This document shows, in pieces, positions 9,939-17,424 of a DNA stretch of 64,000 nucleotides. Numbering within the stretch: position 1 is the first letter of the stretch; every line of letters begins with the position of its first letter. The stretch comes from Mycolicibacterium stellerae. GTDB taxonomy: Bacteria > Actinomycetota > Actinomycetes > Mycobacteriales > Mycobacteriaceae. The stretch covers positions 124,001 through 188,000 of the forward strand of contig NZ_RARC01000009.1 of NCBI RefSeq assembly GCF_003719305.1, written 5' to 3'. The notes beneath the pieces are model-generated. The model saw only the letters and a list, made by a program, of their open reading frames with translations. It was not told the origin of the DNA and did no database searches. Made by a program: the position numbers and the translations under genes.

Positions 9939-10028
9939 CTTGTCTACCACCTGCACCGCCGTCGGGTTTGAGTGCGGGCTTGTCGATCCGATAGCCTTAG
10001 CTGCTCCCAGCACTGGTTTGGGGGCGAG

Positions 10029-10114
10029 GTCCGAGTGGCGGAATGGCAGACGCGCTAGCTTGAGGTGCTAGTGCCCTATTAACGGGCGTGGGGGTTCAAG
10101 TCCCCCCTCGGACA
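10029..10114 (+). tRNA. tRNA-Leu (anticodon GAG)
   Basis: A class II tRNA fold can be drawn. The acceptor arms are GTCCGAG (10029-10035) and CTCGGAC (10107-10113), with discriminator A. The anticodon stem CTAGC/GCTAG encloses loop TTGAGGT, with anticodon GAG at 10062-10064. The long variable arm has GCCC/GGGC, and the T arm is GGGGG-TTCAAGT-CCCCC. The 3' CCA is not encoded. The long variable arm and GAG anticodon fit leucine (CUC/CUU). Its 3' end is the left boundary of the island and is copied at 13369. Confidence 0.95.
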
Positions 10115-10135
10115 CAACATCTAATAGACATCGCG
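10088..10135 (+). repeat. attL-type direct repeat at the tRNA-Leu 3' end
   Basis: 48 bases starting GTGGGGGTTCAAG and ending GACATCGCG. It spans the T arm and 3' acceptor strand of tRNA-Leu plus 21 bases downstream. It matches 13369-13416 at 47 of 48 positions; the only difference is C at 10118 against A at 13399. Confidence 0.92.
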
Positions 10136-10149
10136 ACGCATCGACGCAG

Positions 10150-10482
10150 CTAGACAGCGGTTATGCGGCGCTTGCGGCGACGGTCGACGGGCGCCTTGGA
10201 CACCGTTTGGACAGCAACGAGGTTTTTCGCGTCCAAGTTGGCGGCCACCGCATGGAGGTCGCTGTCGAACAGGTCGGCGTAGATCTTCAGCGTGACGCTC
10301 GGGTCTTTGTGGCCAAGCATTCGTGACACCGCAAGGACATTCGCGCCGGAACTGACAGCCAGGTCCGGTAGCGCAGCGGTGACGTAGTTTGCTGCCGGGA
10401 GGGCCCGCGTTCGGTCAACGTCCGCGTCGGCAGCGATCACCGGCGTCACTTGTGCGTCTCGTTTTCTACAGAACCGAGGCAC
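10150..10482 (-). pseudogene. tyrosine recombinase (integrase), C-terminal remnant
   Basis: About 110 residues. The segment LAVSSGANVLAVSRMLGHKDPSVTLKIYADLFDSDLHAVAANLD is the C-terminal end of a phage-type integrase. LGH holds the third active-site box and the Tyr in KIYADLF is at the nucleophile position. The upstream HxLRH box that normally precedes LAVSSGANV is replaced by unrelated sequence (NYVTAALPD), and the N-terminal arm-binding and core domains are absent: the reading frame begins just before the next gene ends. It lies 15 bases from the left repeat and points towards it, as expected for the island's own integrase. I read it as inactive. Confidence 0.85.
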
Positions 10483-10500
10483 CGCTTGGGCGAATGATTT

Positions 10501-10911
10501 TCAGGCGATGTCCGCAACGAGAACACCCATGCGGCGCGCTCCTAGTCGAGCGATTCGCGGCAGTTCCCGCGCCTCGGTCCCGGCGGGCAGGACCCGCAGG
10601 TTGGTGATGTGCACCTCACGTCCCTGAATCTGCAGATCCGCCTCGCCCGCCGCGAGCAGGTTCTTGACCCAGTCGGTCTTGCCGTGGCCCAACAGGATCG
10701 CAAGCAAGTTCCCTTTGCGGTAGGCGTTCACAATGGTCTCGTAGGGCGCGCCCGACTTGCGACCGCGGTGTTTGACCACCGCGAACGTCGGCAGATGGCG
10801 TGACATCCGCCGCACGACCGGATTCATGTACTTCATCTGCCACCGGTCCAACCAGGTCGGAAACAGCATCGGCAGGCCTGGGGCGTTGTTGGGATGATCC
10901 TTCGCGGACAC
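10501..10911 (-). CDS. nitroreductase family deazaflavin (F420)-dependent oxidoreductase
   Basis: 136 residues from GTG at 10911. The split beta-barrel of the Ddn/F420H2-dependent quinone reductase family is suggested by MSRHLPTFAVVKHRGRKSGAPYETIVNAYRKGNLLAILLGHGKTDWVKNLLAAGEADLQIQGREVHI. The HRGRKSG..Y..P/V region and the LLxHGGxTDWVKNL-like stretch are the family's F420-binding marks. Such enzymes reduce quinones or nitroaromatics and saturate or oxidise polycyclic substrates. The gene lies 33 bases downstream of the P450 on the same strand, inside the island, so the two may form one catabolic or detoxifying unit. Substrate unknown. Confidence 0.85.
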   Translation of the reverse strand: MSAKDHPNNAPGLPMLFPTWLDRWQMKYMNPVVRRMSRHLPTFAVVKHRGRKSGAPYETIVNAYRKGNLLAILLGHGKTDWVKNLLAAGEADLQIQGREVHITNLRVLPAGTEARELPRIARLGARRMGVLVADIA

Positions 10912-10944
10912 GACCGCTCCGTTCGTAAACGCTGGTATGGGGTC

Positions 10945-12258
10945 TCAGGTGGGCAGTTTGGCGGCGGTTGCCTGCCTGCTGCCCAGTTGCGCTGGCATTC
11001 GGGCGAATCCGCGCAGGTTGACCAGTCCGCGCGGCTGTGGCGGCGCGGTCAGGCGCAGATCAGGGAACGACTCGAACAGTGCACGCAGCGCGGTGGCGCC
11101 TTCGATGCGCGCCAGCGCGGCGCCGATGCAGGCGTGAATACCTGATCCGAACGCCAAGTGCTCGCGCGCGTTGGGCCGGGTGACGTCGAAGCTCGCGGGA
11201 TTGGGAAACACGCGCGGATCGCGGTTGGCGCCGCTGAGCAGCAACGCGACCATGTCTCCCTCCTCGATGCGGTATCCGGGGATGTCGATGTCGCACAGTG
11301 CGGTGCGTGCGGTCATCTGGACGGGGCTGTCGATGCGCAGGATCTCCTCGACGGCAGCGGGCCAGCGCCCGGGTTGGTCGCGCAGGAGGGTCAGCTGTTC
11401 GGGGTGGTTCAACAACGCCTGGATACCGTTGCCGATGAGGTTGACAGTGGTTTCAAAGCCCGCACCGACGAGAAGCGCAGCGTTGGCGGTGAATTCGCGT
11501 TCGGACAGGTCTCCGTCGGACGCCAGCCGGGCGAACGGCGTATCGCCGGGCTCGCCGGAGCGCAGTTGATGGAAGCGTTCAAGCAGATCGTGGTCGGCGT
11601 CGCGAAGGCCTTCGATTGCGCGGCGATAGGTCGTCCAGCCGATTCCGACGTCGAGTAGCGGCGTGCCGCTGTTGGCCCATTTCAGCATCCGGGGATGCAT
11701 GTCGGCGGGCAGGCCGAGGATCTCGGCGATGATCGCGACCGGAAGTTGTACCGCGAAATCGGTGATCAAATCGGGGTGCGGCATAACGGCAATGTGGTCG
11801 ATCAGTTCCTGAGTCACCTCGCTGACGCGGGTCGCAAGGGTCTCGGTCGCGCGCGGGGTGAAGCTTTGCGCCACCAGCTGGCGATAGCGAGTGTGATCGG
11901 GCGGGTTGACGATGACCATGGCGGGCGGCTCGACCGGGTTGGCCACGCCAGGATCGGTGCGAGAGATCAATGCGCGCAGCGGCCGCGGCAGGTCCATGTC
12001 GGCCGGTGGTGTCACACCGAAACGTTTGTCTCGCAAAATGGCTCGGCATATTTCATGATCGACGCTGACCCACGTGAATCGTGTGCGCACCAGGCGCCCG
12101 TTGCCCCGGATCTCCTCCATCATCGGGTAGGGATCATGGCTGTGTCCGTGATTGGCGATCAGCCGCGCGAGCGGATCACCTCGTCGCGCTCGGACCGCCA
12201 TGTATGCCCGCGGCACGCCATGCATCGCCATCCACCGGGCCCAGAGACCGACGCGCAT
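10945..12258 (-). CDS. cytochrome P450
   Basis: 437 residues from ATG at 12258, preceded by a strong GGGAGGAAG. P450 marks: the I-helix oxygen-activation motif in LLVGAGFETTVNLIG, the K-helix ExxR in EEILRIDSP, and the heme-binding loop HLAFGSGIHACIGAALARIEG with the Cys thiolate. A bacterial class I P450 needs a ferredoxin and reductase, neither of which is encoded nearby. N-terminal IANHGHSHDPYPMMEEIRGNGRLVRT is typical of mycobacterial CYPs. It is divergent from a TetR regulator and precedes an F420-dependent oxidoreductase in the island. The CYP family number and substrate cannot be given. Confidence 0.95.
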   Translation of the reverse strand: MRVGLWARWMAMHGVPRAYMAVRARRGDPLARLIANHGHSHDPYPMMEEIRGNGRLVRTRFTWVSVDHEICRAILRDKRFGVTPPADMDLPRPLRALISRTDPGVANPVEPPAMVIVNPPDHTRYRQLVAQSFTPRATETLATRVSEVTQELIDHIAVMPHPDLITDFAVQLPVAIIAEILGLPADMHPRMLKWANSGTPLLDVGIGWTTYRRAIEGLRDADHDLLERFHQLRSGEPGDTPFARLASDGDLSEREFTANAALLVGAGFETTVNLIGNGIQALLNHPEQLTLLRDQPGRWPAAVEEILRIDSPVQMTARTALCDIDIPGYRIEEGDMVALLLSGANRDPRVFPNPASFDVTRPNAREHLAFGSGIHACIGAALARIEGATALRALFESFPDLRLTAPPQPRGLVNLRGFARMPAQLGSRQATAAKLPT

Positions 12259-12305
12259 TGCAACTTCCTCCCTGTGAGCGCGGCACCCGCTAAGATGAAA
12301 CGTGT

Positions 12306-12330
12306 GAGACAGAAAGACAATCACTGTCTC
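12306..12330. promoter_or_regulatory. putative TetR operator between P450 and tetR
   Basis: Half-sites GAGACAG (12306-12312) and CTGTCTC (12324-12330) form a perfect 7+7 inverted repeat with an 11-base spacer. A nested AGACA-N5-TGTCT at 12315-12329 is also perfect. It lies in the 127-base gap between the divergent P450 and TetR genes, 48 bases from the P450 start and 56 from the tetR start, the usual location for autoregulation by a TetR-family repressor. Confidence 0.6.
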
Positions 12331-12385
12331 TGATGCTTCGGTCACACGATACGGCGACCGAACCGTAGGAGCAAGGGAGACGGAG

Positions 12386-13051
12386 ATGACGTCGACGCGA
12401 ACGGCGGAGTTCGTCCGGCGAATCGCTGCGCCCGACCCAGCCGTTGTGGCGCAGGTCGACGAGCCCGACGAGATCACCACGCGCATCCTGCGTGCCGCAT
12501 TCGAGCAGGCCGAACTGATCGGGATGCGGCGCACCACCATGGAAGACGTCGCGCGGCGTAGCGGTGTCGGGCGTGCGACCCTCTACCGGCGCTTCCCCAC
12601 CAAGGCCGCACTGGTCGACGCCGTCGTGCTCGCCGCGGCACGCCGCTTCTTGGAGGGCAGCGCGCAGGCTCGCTCGCATGCGACCACGCTGGAAGATCGC
12701 ATCGTCTTCGGCACGGTGTTCACTGTGACGTTCCTGCGTGAACACCGTCTACTCAAGCAGCTGTTGCGCACTGAACCCGAGACGATCATGCCAAGTTTGA
12801 CCGTCGATGCCGGTGCCATCATCGATTTCGCCACCGACTACTCCGTTGAGTGGTTGCGGACTGAGCTCTACGGCAAGAGGAAGACAACGGCCGCCCAGGA
12901 GCGCCACCTGCACACCGTCGCAGAGCTGCAGACCCGCCTCACCCTGTCATTCATCGTCACCCCACATACCAGCATCAACCTGGCCAGCATCGACGACACC
13001 CGCGCATACGTGCGTGCCTACCTCCTGCCGATGATCACCGGCTCGGCCTGA
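12386..13051 (+). CDS. TetR/AcrR family transcriptional regulator
   Basis: 221 residues from ATG at 12386; an AGCAAGGGAGACGG is upstream. The N-terminal helix-turn-helix is ITTRILRAAFEQAELIGMRRTTMEDVARRSGVGRATLYRRFPTKAALVDAVV with the typical GVGRATLYRRFP recognition helix. The rest is an all-helical ligand-binding domain with no known signature. It is divergent from the P450 gene and shares its promoter region, so it most likely represses the P450/oxidoreductase operon and itself until an inducer binds. It is the last intact gene of the island. Confidence 0.92.
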   Translation: MTSTRTAEFVRRIAAPDPAVVAQVDEPDEITTRILRAAFEQAELIGMRRTTMEDVARRSGVGRATLYRRFPTKAALVDAVVLAAARRFLEGSAQARSHATTLEDRIVFGTVFTVTFLREHRLLKQLLRTEPETIMPSLTVDAGAIIDFATDYSVEWLRTELYGKRKTTAAQERHLHTVAELQTRLTLSFIVTPHTSINLASIDDTRAYVRAYLLPMITGSA

Positions 13052-13368
13052 CCGACCGGCGGTCCCCTGGCTTGAACCACGACCCCAATCCCACCCAACA
13101 GTGACCGCCCGCCTCCGCCGCGGCACGCATTGCGATAGCACGAAGAATGTTGCTCGCCAAGGGGTTCGCCCAAGCGAGACCATGGGGTCCGTACAACCTC
13201 AGTCCCGAGAACCGCGTCGGTCTGTAACAAGACCTCAAGGTCCGATAAAACTCAGGCGTCCCATCCCAGGGACTGACGGTCGTTCGGATCTAAGGAGATA
13301 ACTAGCGTGATCTACGGTGACCTCTTTTGCAGCTAGAGCCATGTTCGACCGCCTGGGCAGGTAGCTCT
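13052..13368. other. gene-free right end of the island
   Basis: About 317 bases with no convincing gene on either strand. One item stands out: AAGGAG at 13292-13297 followed 9 bases later by GTG at 13307, opening a reading frame that stops after nine codons at 13336. It looks like the start of a lost gene cut off near the attachment site. Otherwise I see nothing. Confidence 0.5.
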
Positions 13369-13416
13369 GTGGGGGTTCAAGTCCCCCCTCGGACACAAAA
13401 TCTAATAGACATCGCG
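13369..13416 (+). repeat. attR-type direct repeat overlapping the nasN 3' end
   Basis: 47 of 48 bases match 10088-10135. It contains the tRNA-Leu T arm and acceptor 3' strand without the rest of a tRNA, and its right third is the 3' end of the nitrate reductase gene, including its stop codon at 13402-13404. It marks the right boundary of the island. Confidence 0.92.
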
Positions 13417-16400
13417 CACGTAACGCTTCTCGGCGACCAGCTCGCGCTTGTAATGGTGGGCAGCCTCGTCAGACATTCCGCCGTGAGTTTTGATCACCGA
13501 CGTCAGTGCGGCGTCGACGTCGCGGGCCATCCTTGCGGCGTCACCGCACACGTAGAAGTGCGCACCCTCGTCCAGCCAGCGCCACACGTCGGCGCCATAG
13601 TCGAGCATTTTGTGCTGGACGTAGACACGATCGGCCTGATCACGCGAGAACGCCAAGTCCAGTCGGTTGAGGAAACCGTCGGTGACCATCGACTCGAGCT
13701 CATCGCGGTAGTAGAAGTTGTCACTGCGATGCTGGTCGCCGAAGAACAGCCAGTTCCGTCCGGCATGGCCGAGCGCTCGGCGTTCCTGCAGGAAGCCGCG
13801 GAACGGCGCAATCCCGGTGCCGGGCCCCACCATGATCATCGGTCGATCGCCGTCCTCGGGCACCCGGAAGTGCGGCGAGCGCTGCAAGAACACGGGGACG
13901 GGCGCCGCTGCCCGATCGGCGAGAAATGTCGTAGCGACCCCACCCCGCGGGCCACCATCGGTGCCGCGGTACCGGATCACCGACACCGTCAACTGCACTT
14001 CGTGCGGGCTGACCAACGGGCTGCTCGAGATGGAAAACTGCCGTGGTGTCAGCCGCACCAGCGCGTCCTGCCACTGCGTTGCGTCGGCACGTACGGCGAA
14101 CTCGCGCACAATATCGATCCCGTTGCGGTTGACGAGCCATTTGTCGAGCTTGTCGCGAGGCGCCAGCAACAGCTTGGCCGCCGAGGGATCCGGGCAGTGT
14201 TCGGCGACGAAGCGCAGTAGGTCGGGACTGACCCTGCAGATGTCGTAGCAGGACGTCAGGGCGTCGCGCAGGGGGCACTCCGCTCCGTCGACCTCGACGG
14301 TTTCCTCGCCTGTCAGTCCGGTCGACGCCAGCCAGGCGTCGACGGCATACTCGCTGTTGGTGGCGTAGACGCCGACCGAGTCGCCCGCCGAATAGGCCAC
14401 ATCGTGACCGGAGAGGTCAAACCCGAACTGCCGCACTTCCTTTGCCGACATCGGTCCAGACAACCTGGTGTTGGTGCACAGCGGGGCGAGCAGCGGCCTG
14501 GCACGCGTGAACGGCTCGGCGATCCTTCTGGGTCTGGTGATCGTCGAAACCGCCGCTCGGCCGTTCGTCGACTCGCCGGTGGCGGAGTCGGCGAGTCGAG
14601 TCACCTCGTCGGCCCATCGGGTCATCGGTTCGTCTTCGTGGACTTCGCATTCCGCGCGGTCGAGAAGTCTGGTCGCGCCGAGGTCAGCCAACCTGGTGTC
14701 TATCGACTTGGCGTGTCCGCAGAAACTGTCGTAGGACCGGTCACCGATGCCCAACACCGCGTAGCGGACGCCGTCGAGCGGCGGCGCATCCGGTGATTCC
14801 AGCCGCTGCCAGAAGTCCGCCCCGTTGTCCGGCGGGCCACCGTCACCGAACGTGCTGGTGATCACCAGGACATGTGCTGCCTGCGCAAGGGATTCGAGTT
14901 CGACGTCGTTCATGTTGGCCAGCCGGGCGTCGGACAGCATCTCGGCCACCTGCGCGGCGAACTCCTCGGCGTTGCCGGTCTGGGAGGCCCACAACACAAG
15001 CGGCCCATCGGCGTTCGCCGCATCCTGCTCGTCGACGGTCGCACGGCGTGAGTACTGTCCGGCCAGCACACCGTCGATCCACAGGCGCACCTCGCGGCGG
15101 ACCGGGGCGGTCGTCGGCAGCACCGGCACGCCCGATGGGACCCCACCAAGCCCGGAGAAAAAGCCTGCCAGATAAAGCTTTTCATCTTCGTCGAGCGTCG
15201 GCGCCTTGGTGGCAAGCCCGAGTTGAGCTGTGACCGGGTGACTGTGGGCAGCACTGGCGCCCGTCTTGAGCGGGCGCAGGCTGATGGCACACAGCTTGAA
15301 TTCGGGCTGCAGGGAATCGGGGTCGACCGCGTCGTTTGTCAGCGCGTTGATCGTCAGGTATTCGCCGTGTTCGTCATTCCAGTGAAATGGCACAAAGCAG
15401 TTGCCCGGCCGCACGCGGTCGCTGACGACCGCGGGCAGCACCGCACGGCCACGGCGGGATGTCAGCTCGACGGGCTGATCGTTGGTGATCTCGAGCGACA
15501 CCGCATCCACCGGATGGACCTCGACGAACGGCCCGCTGTTGAGCTTGTTCAGTTTGTCGACTTTGCCCGTCTTGGTCATGGTGTGCCACTGGTGTTGCAG
15601 CCGACCGGTGTTCAGAATGAACGGATAGTCGTCGTCGGGCAGCTCGTCGGCGTCCATATGCGGACGCGGGTAGAACACCGCTCGGCGAGACGGCGTCGGG
15701 AAAGCCAGCCTTGGTCGGCGTCCGTTCTCGTCGACGAACAGCTCCTGGCTGACGCCGTCGTTGAGGTAGCGGATCGGATGCCGATCGGAATCGTCGTCGG
15801 GCGGCACCGGCCACTGCAGCGGGGTCTCCCGCAATCGCGAATAGCTTGCGCCTCGCAGATCGTATCCCGTTGCGGGATTGGAGAACTGGCGGATTTCATC
15901 GAACACTTCCGCGCTTGAGGAATAGCTGAAGTGGTCACCGAAGCCGAGCTCCGCTGCCAGCTGGCAGATCAGCAGCCAGTCGGGTCGGGTCTGACCGGGC
16001 GCCGGGATCGACTGCTGCAGCAAGGTCATGTTTCGATCGGAATTGACCATGACCAAGTCGGATTCGGCCCACAACGTCGACGGCAGGACGATATCGGCAT
16101 ACCGGTTGGTCGCCGTGTCGCGGTAGGTGTCCTGGGTGATGACGAGCTCGGCGGCCTCGAGACCGGCGATCGTGGTCTTGCGGTTCGGCATCGTGACCAC
16201 AGGGTTGGTGCAGATGATCCAGCACGCCTTGATTTCACCCGCCGCGAGCCGTTCGAACATGTCGACCGCTCCCGGGCCGAAGTCCGGGCGGATCGTTCCA
16301 GCCGCCAGTCCCCACTTGTCCTCGACGAACGCGCGGTCACGGTCCGACAGCACAGACCTCTGACCGGGCAGCCCAGGCCCCATATAACCCATCTCGCGGC

Positions 16401-17421
16401 CGCCCATCGCGTTGGGCTGGCCCGTCAGCGACATCGGGCCGCTACCCGGCCTGCAGATGGCCCCGGTCGCCAGATGCAGATTGCAGATCGCGTTGGTGTT
16501 CCACGTTCCATGGGTGCTCTGGTTCAGCCCGACAGCCCAGCACGTCATCCAGTCGCCCGCTTCAGCGATCATGCCCGCCGCCAACCGCAGGTCCGACTCG
16601 CCGAGCCCGGTGATCCGGGACACCACGGCGGGCGGATAGTCGGCAAGGAAGGCCGGCATCACATCCCAGCCCTCGGTGTGCTCGGCGATGAACTGCTCGT
16701 CGATATGGCCGTCTTCCACCAACAGGTGCAACAACCCGTTGAGCAGCGCCACGTCGGTGCCCGGTCTGATCTGCAGATGAAGATCGGCTCTCTCCGCGGT
16801 CGTCGTGCGCCGGGGGTCGACGACGATCAGCTTGGCTCCGGCCTTGAGCCGATCCGCCATCCGCAGGAACAGGATCGGATGGCAGTCGGCCATGTTCGAG
16901 CCGATCACGAAGAAGAGGTTGGTCGCGTCGAAGTCGGTGTAGGAGCCGGGCGGCCCATCGGCGCCAAGCGACTGCTTGTATCCCGTCCCCGCGCTGGCCA
17001 TGCACAGCCGTGAGTTCGACTCCATATATTTGGTGCGCAGGAAGCCCTTGGCGAGTTTCGTTGCCAGATATTGGGATTCGAACGACATCTGGCCCGAGAC
17101 ATAGAGCGCGACGGCGTCGGGACCGTGTTCGTCGATGATGGCGCGCAGACGCCTGCCCGCTTCTGCGATCGCATCGTCGACAGGTGCCGGCATCGGCTCG
17201 TCGTTTCGCGACGGGCGGAGCAGCGCGGACTTCAGCCGGCCGTCGGCCCGCATCATCTCTGCGTGCGTGGCTCCCTTGGTGCACAACCGCCCGAAGTTCG
17301 TCGGATGCAGCTTGTCACCCGACACCCGGGCGATGACGGGGTCACCGGTGACCCCGTCGGTCGCCGTGTGCACTTCGATACCGCAGCCGACGCCGCAATA
17401 CGAGCACGCCGTACGGGTCAC
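13402..17421 (-). CDS. nasN: assimilatory nitrate reductase fused to a sulfite-reductase-type diflavin module (NasN type)
   Basis: 1339 residues from GTG at 17421. Residues 1-~730 are a Mo-bis-MGD nitrate reductase: the N-terminal [4Fe-4S] ligands in CSYCGVGCG and GRLCTKG, then NSRLCMASAGTGYKQSLGADGPPGSYTDFD cofactor loops and the C-terminal molybdopterin-dinucleotide domain. From ~800 there is a flavodoxin domain (VLWASQTGNAEEF, STFGDGGPPDN) for FMN. From ~970 there is a FAD domain with RQFSISSSP near 1126, and an NADPH domain with GPGTGIAPFRGF near 1195 and YVCGDAARMARDV. It ends in an aromatic residue, as CysJ/P450 reductases do. One chain can thus carry electrons from NADPH through FAD, FMN and Fe-S to Mo. 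A diflavin monomeric enzyme of this kind is described in M. smegmatis. It follows narK by 3 bases. Confidence 0.93.
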   Translation of the reverse strand: MTRTACSYCGVGCGIEVHTATDGVTGDPVIARVSGDKLHPTNFGRLCTKGATHAEMMRADGRLKSALLRPSRNDEPMPAPVDDAIAEAGRRLRAIIDEHGPDAVALYVSGQMSFESQYLATKLAKGFLRTKYMESNSRLCMASAGTGYKQSLGADGPPGSYTDFDATNLFFVIGSNMADCHPILFLRMADRLKAGAKLIVVDPRRTTTAERADLHLQIRPGTDVALLNGLLHLLVEDGHIDEQFIAEHTEGWDVMPAFLADYPPAVVSRITGLGESDLRLAAGMIAEAGDWMTCWAVGLNQSTHGTWNTNAICNLHLATGAICRPGSGPMSLTGQPNAMGGREMGYMGPGLPGQRSVLSDRDRAFVEDKWGLAAGTIRPDFGPGAVDMFERLAAGEIKACWIICTNPVVTMPNRKTTIAGLEAAELVITQDTYRDTATNRYADIVLPSTLWAESDLVMVNSDRNMTLLQQSIPAPGQTRPDWLLICQLAAELGFGDHFSYSSSAEVFDEIRQFSNPATGYDLRGASYSRLRETPLQWPVPPDDDSDRHPIRYLNDGVSQELFVDENGRRPRLAFPTPSRRAVFYPRPHMDADELPDDDYPFILNTGRLQHQWHTMTKTGKVDKLNKLNSGPFVEVHPVDAVSLEITNDQPVELTSRRGRAVLPAVVSDRVRPGNCFVPFHWNDEHGEYLTINALTNDAVDPDSLQPEFKLCAISLRPLKTGASAAHSHPVTAQLGLATKAPTLDEDEKLYLAGFFSGLGGVPSGVPVLPTTAPVRREVRLWIDGVLAGQYSRRATVDEQDAANADGPLVLWASQTGNAEEFAAQVAEMLSDARLANMNDVELESLAQAAHVLVITSTFGDGGPPDNGADFWQRLESPDAPPLDGVRYAVLGIGDRSYDSFCGHAKSIDTRLADLGATRLLDRAECEVHEDEPMTRWADEVTRLADSATGESTNGRAAVSTITRPRRIAEPFTRARPLLAPLCTNTRLSGPMSAKEVRQFGFDLSGHDVAYSAGDSVGVYATNSEYAVDAWLASTGLTGEETVEVDGAECPLRDALTSCYDICRVSPDLLRFVAEHCPDPSAAKLLLAPRDKLDKWLVNRNGIDIVREFAVRADATQWQDALVRLTPRQFSISSSPLVSPHEVQLTVSVIRYRGTDGGPRGGVATTFLADRAAAPVPVFLQRSPHFRVPEDGDRPMIMVGPGTGIAPFRGFLQERRALGHAGRNWLFFGDQHRSDNFYYRDELESMVTDGFLNRLDLAFSRDQADRVYVQHKMLDYGADVWRWLDEGAHFYVCGDAARMARDVDAALTSVIKTHGGMSDEAAHHYKRELVAEKRYVRDVY

Positions 17422-17424
17422 AGG

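Larger units (their letters stand above)
10088..13416. mobile_element. 3.3 kb genomic island integrated at tRNA-Leu
   Basis: The island is defined by two 48-base direct repeats 3281 bases apart, one forming the 3' end of tRNA-Leu. Next to the left repeat is the remains of a tyrosine recombinase, the classic tRNA-targeting integration layout. Cargo is a deazaflavin-dependent oxidoreductase, a cytochrome P450 and a divergent TetR-family regulator. The right end (13052-13368) has no intact gene. The repeat also contains the last codons of the nitrate reductase gene, so before insertion tRNA-Leu and that gene were probably adjacent and convergent. Mobility is probably lost because the integrase is broken. 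Confidence 0.8.

Noticed and set aside
8604..9971. A 455-codon open frame on the plus strand
   Set aside because: It lies wholly opposite the M20 peptidase gene, has no family motif, and its composition follows from codon bias of the real gene.
13337..13416. A second tRNA gene at the right island boundary
   Set aside because: Only the T arm and 3' acceptor strand are present; no matching 5' acceptor strand or anticodon arm can be folded.
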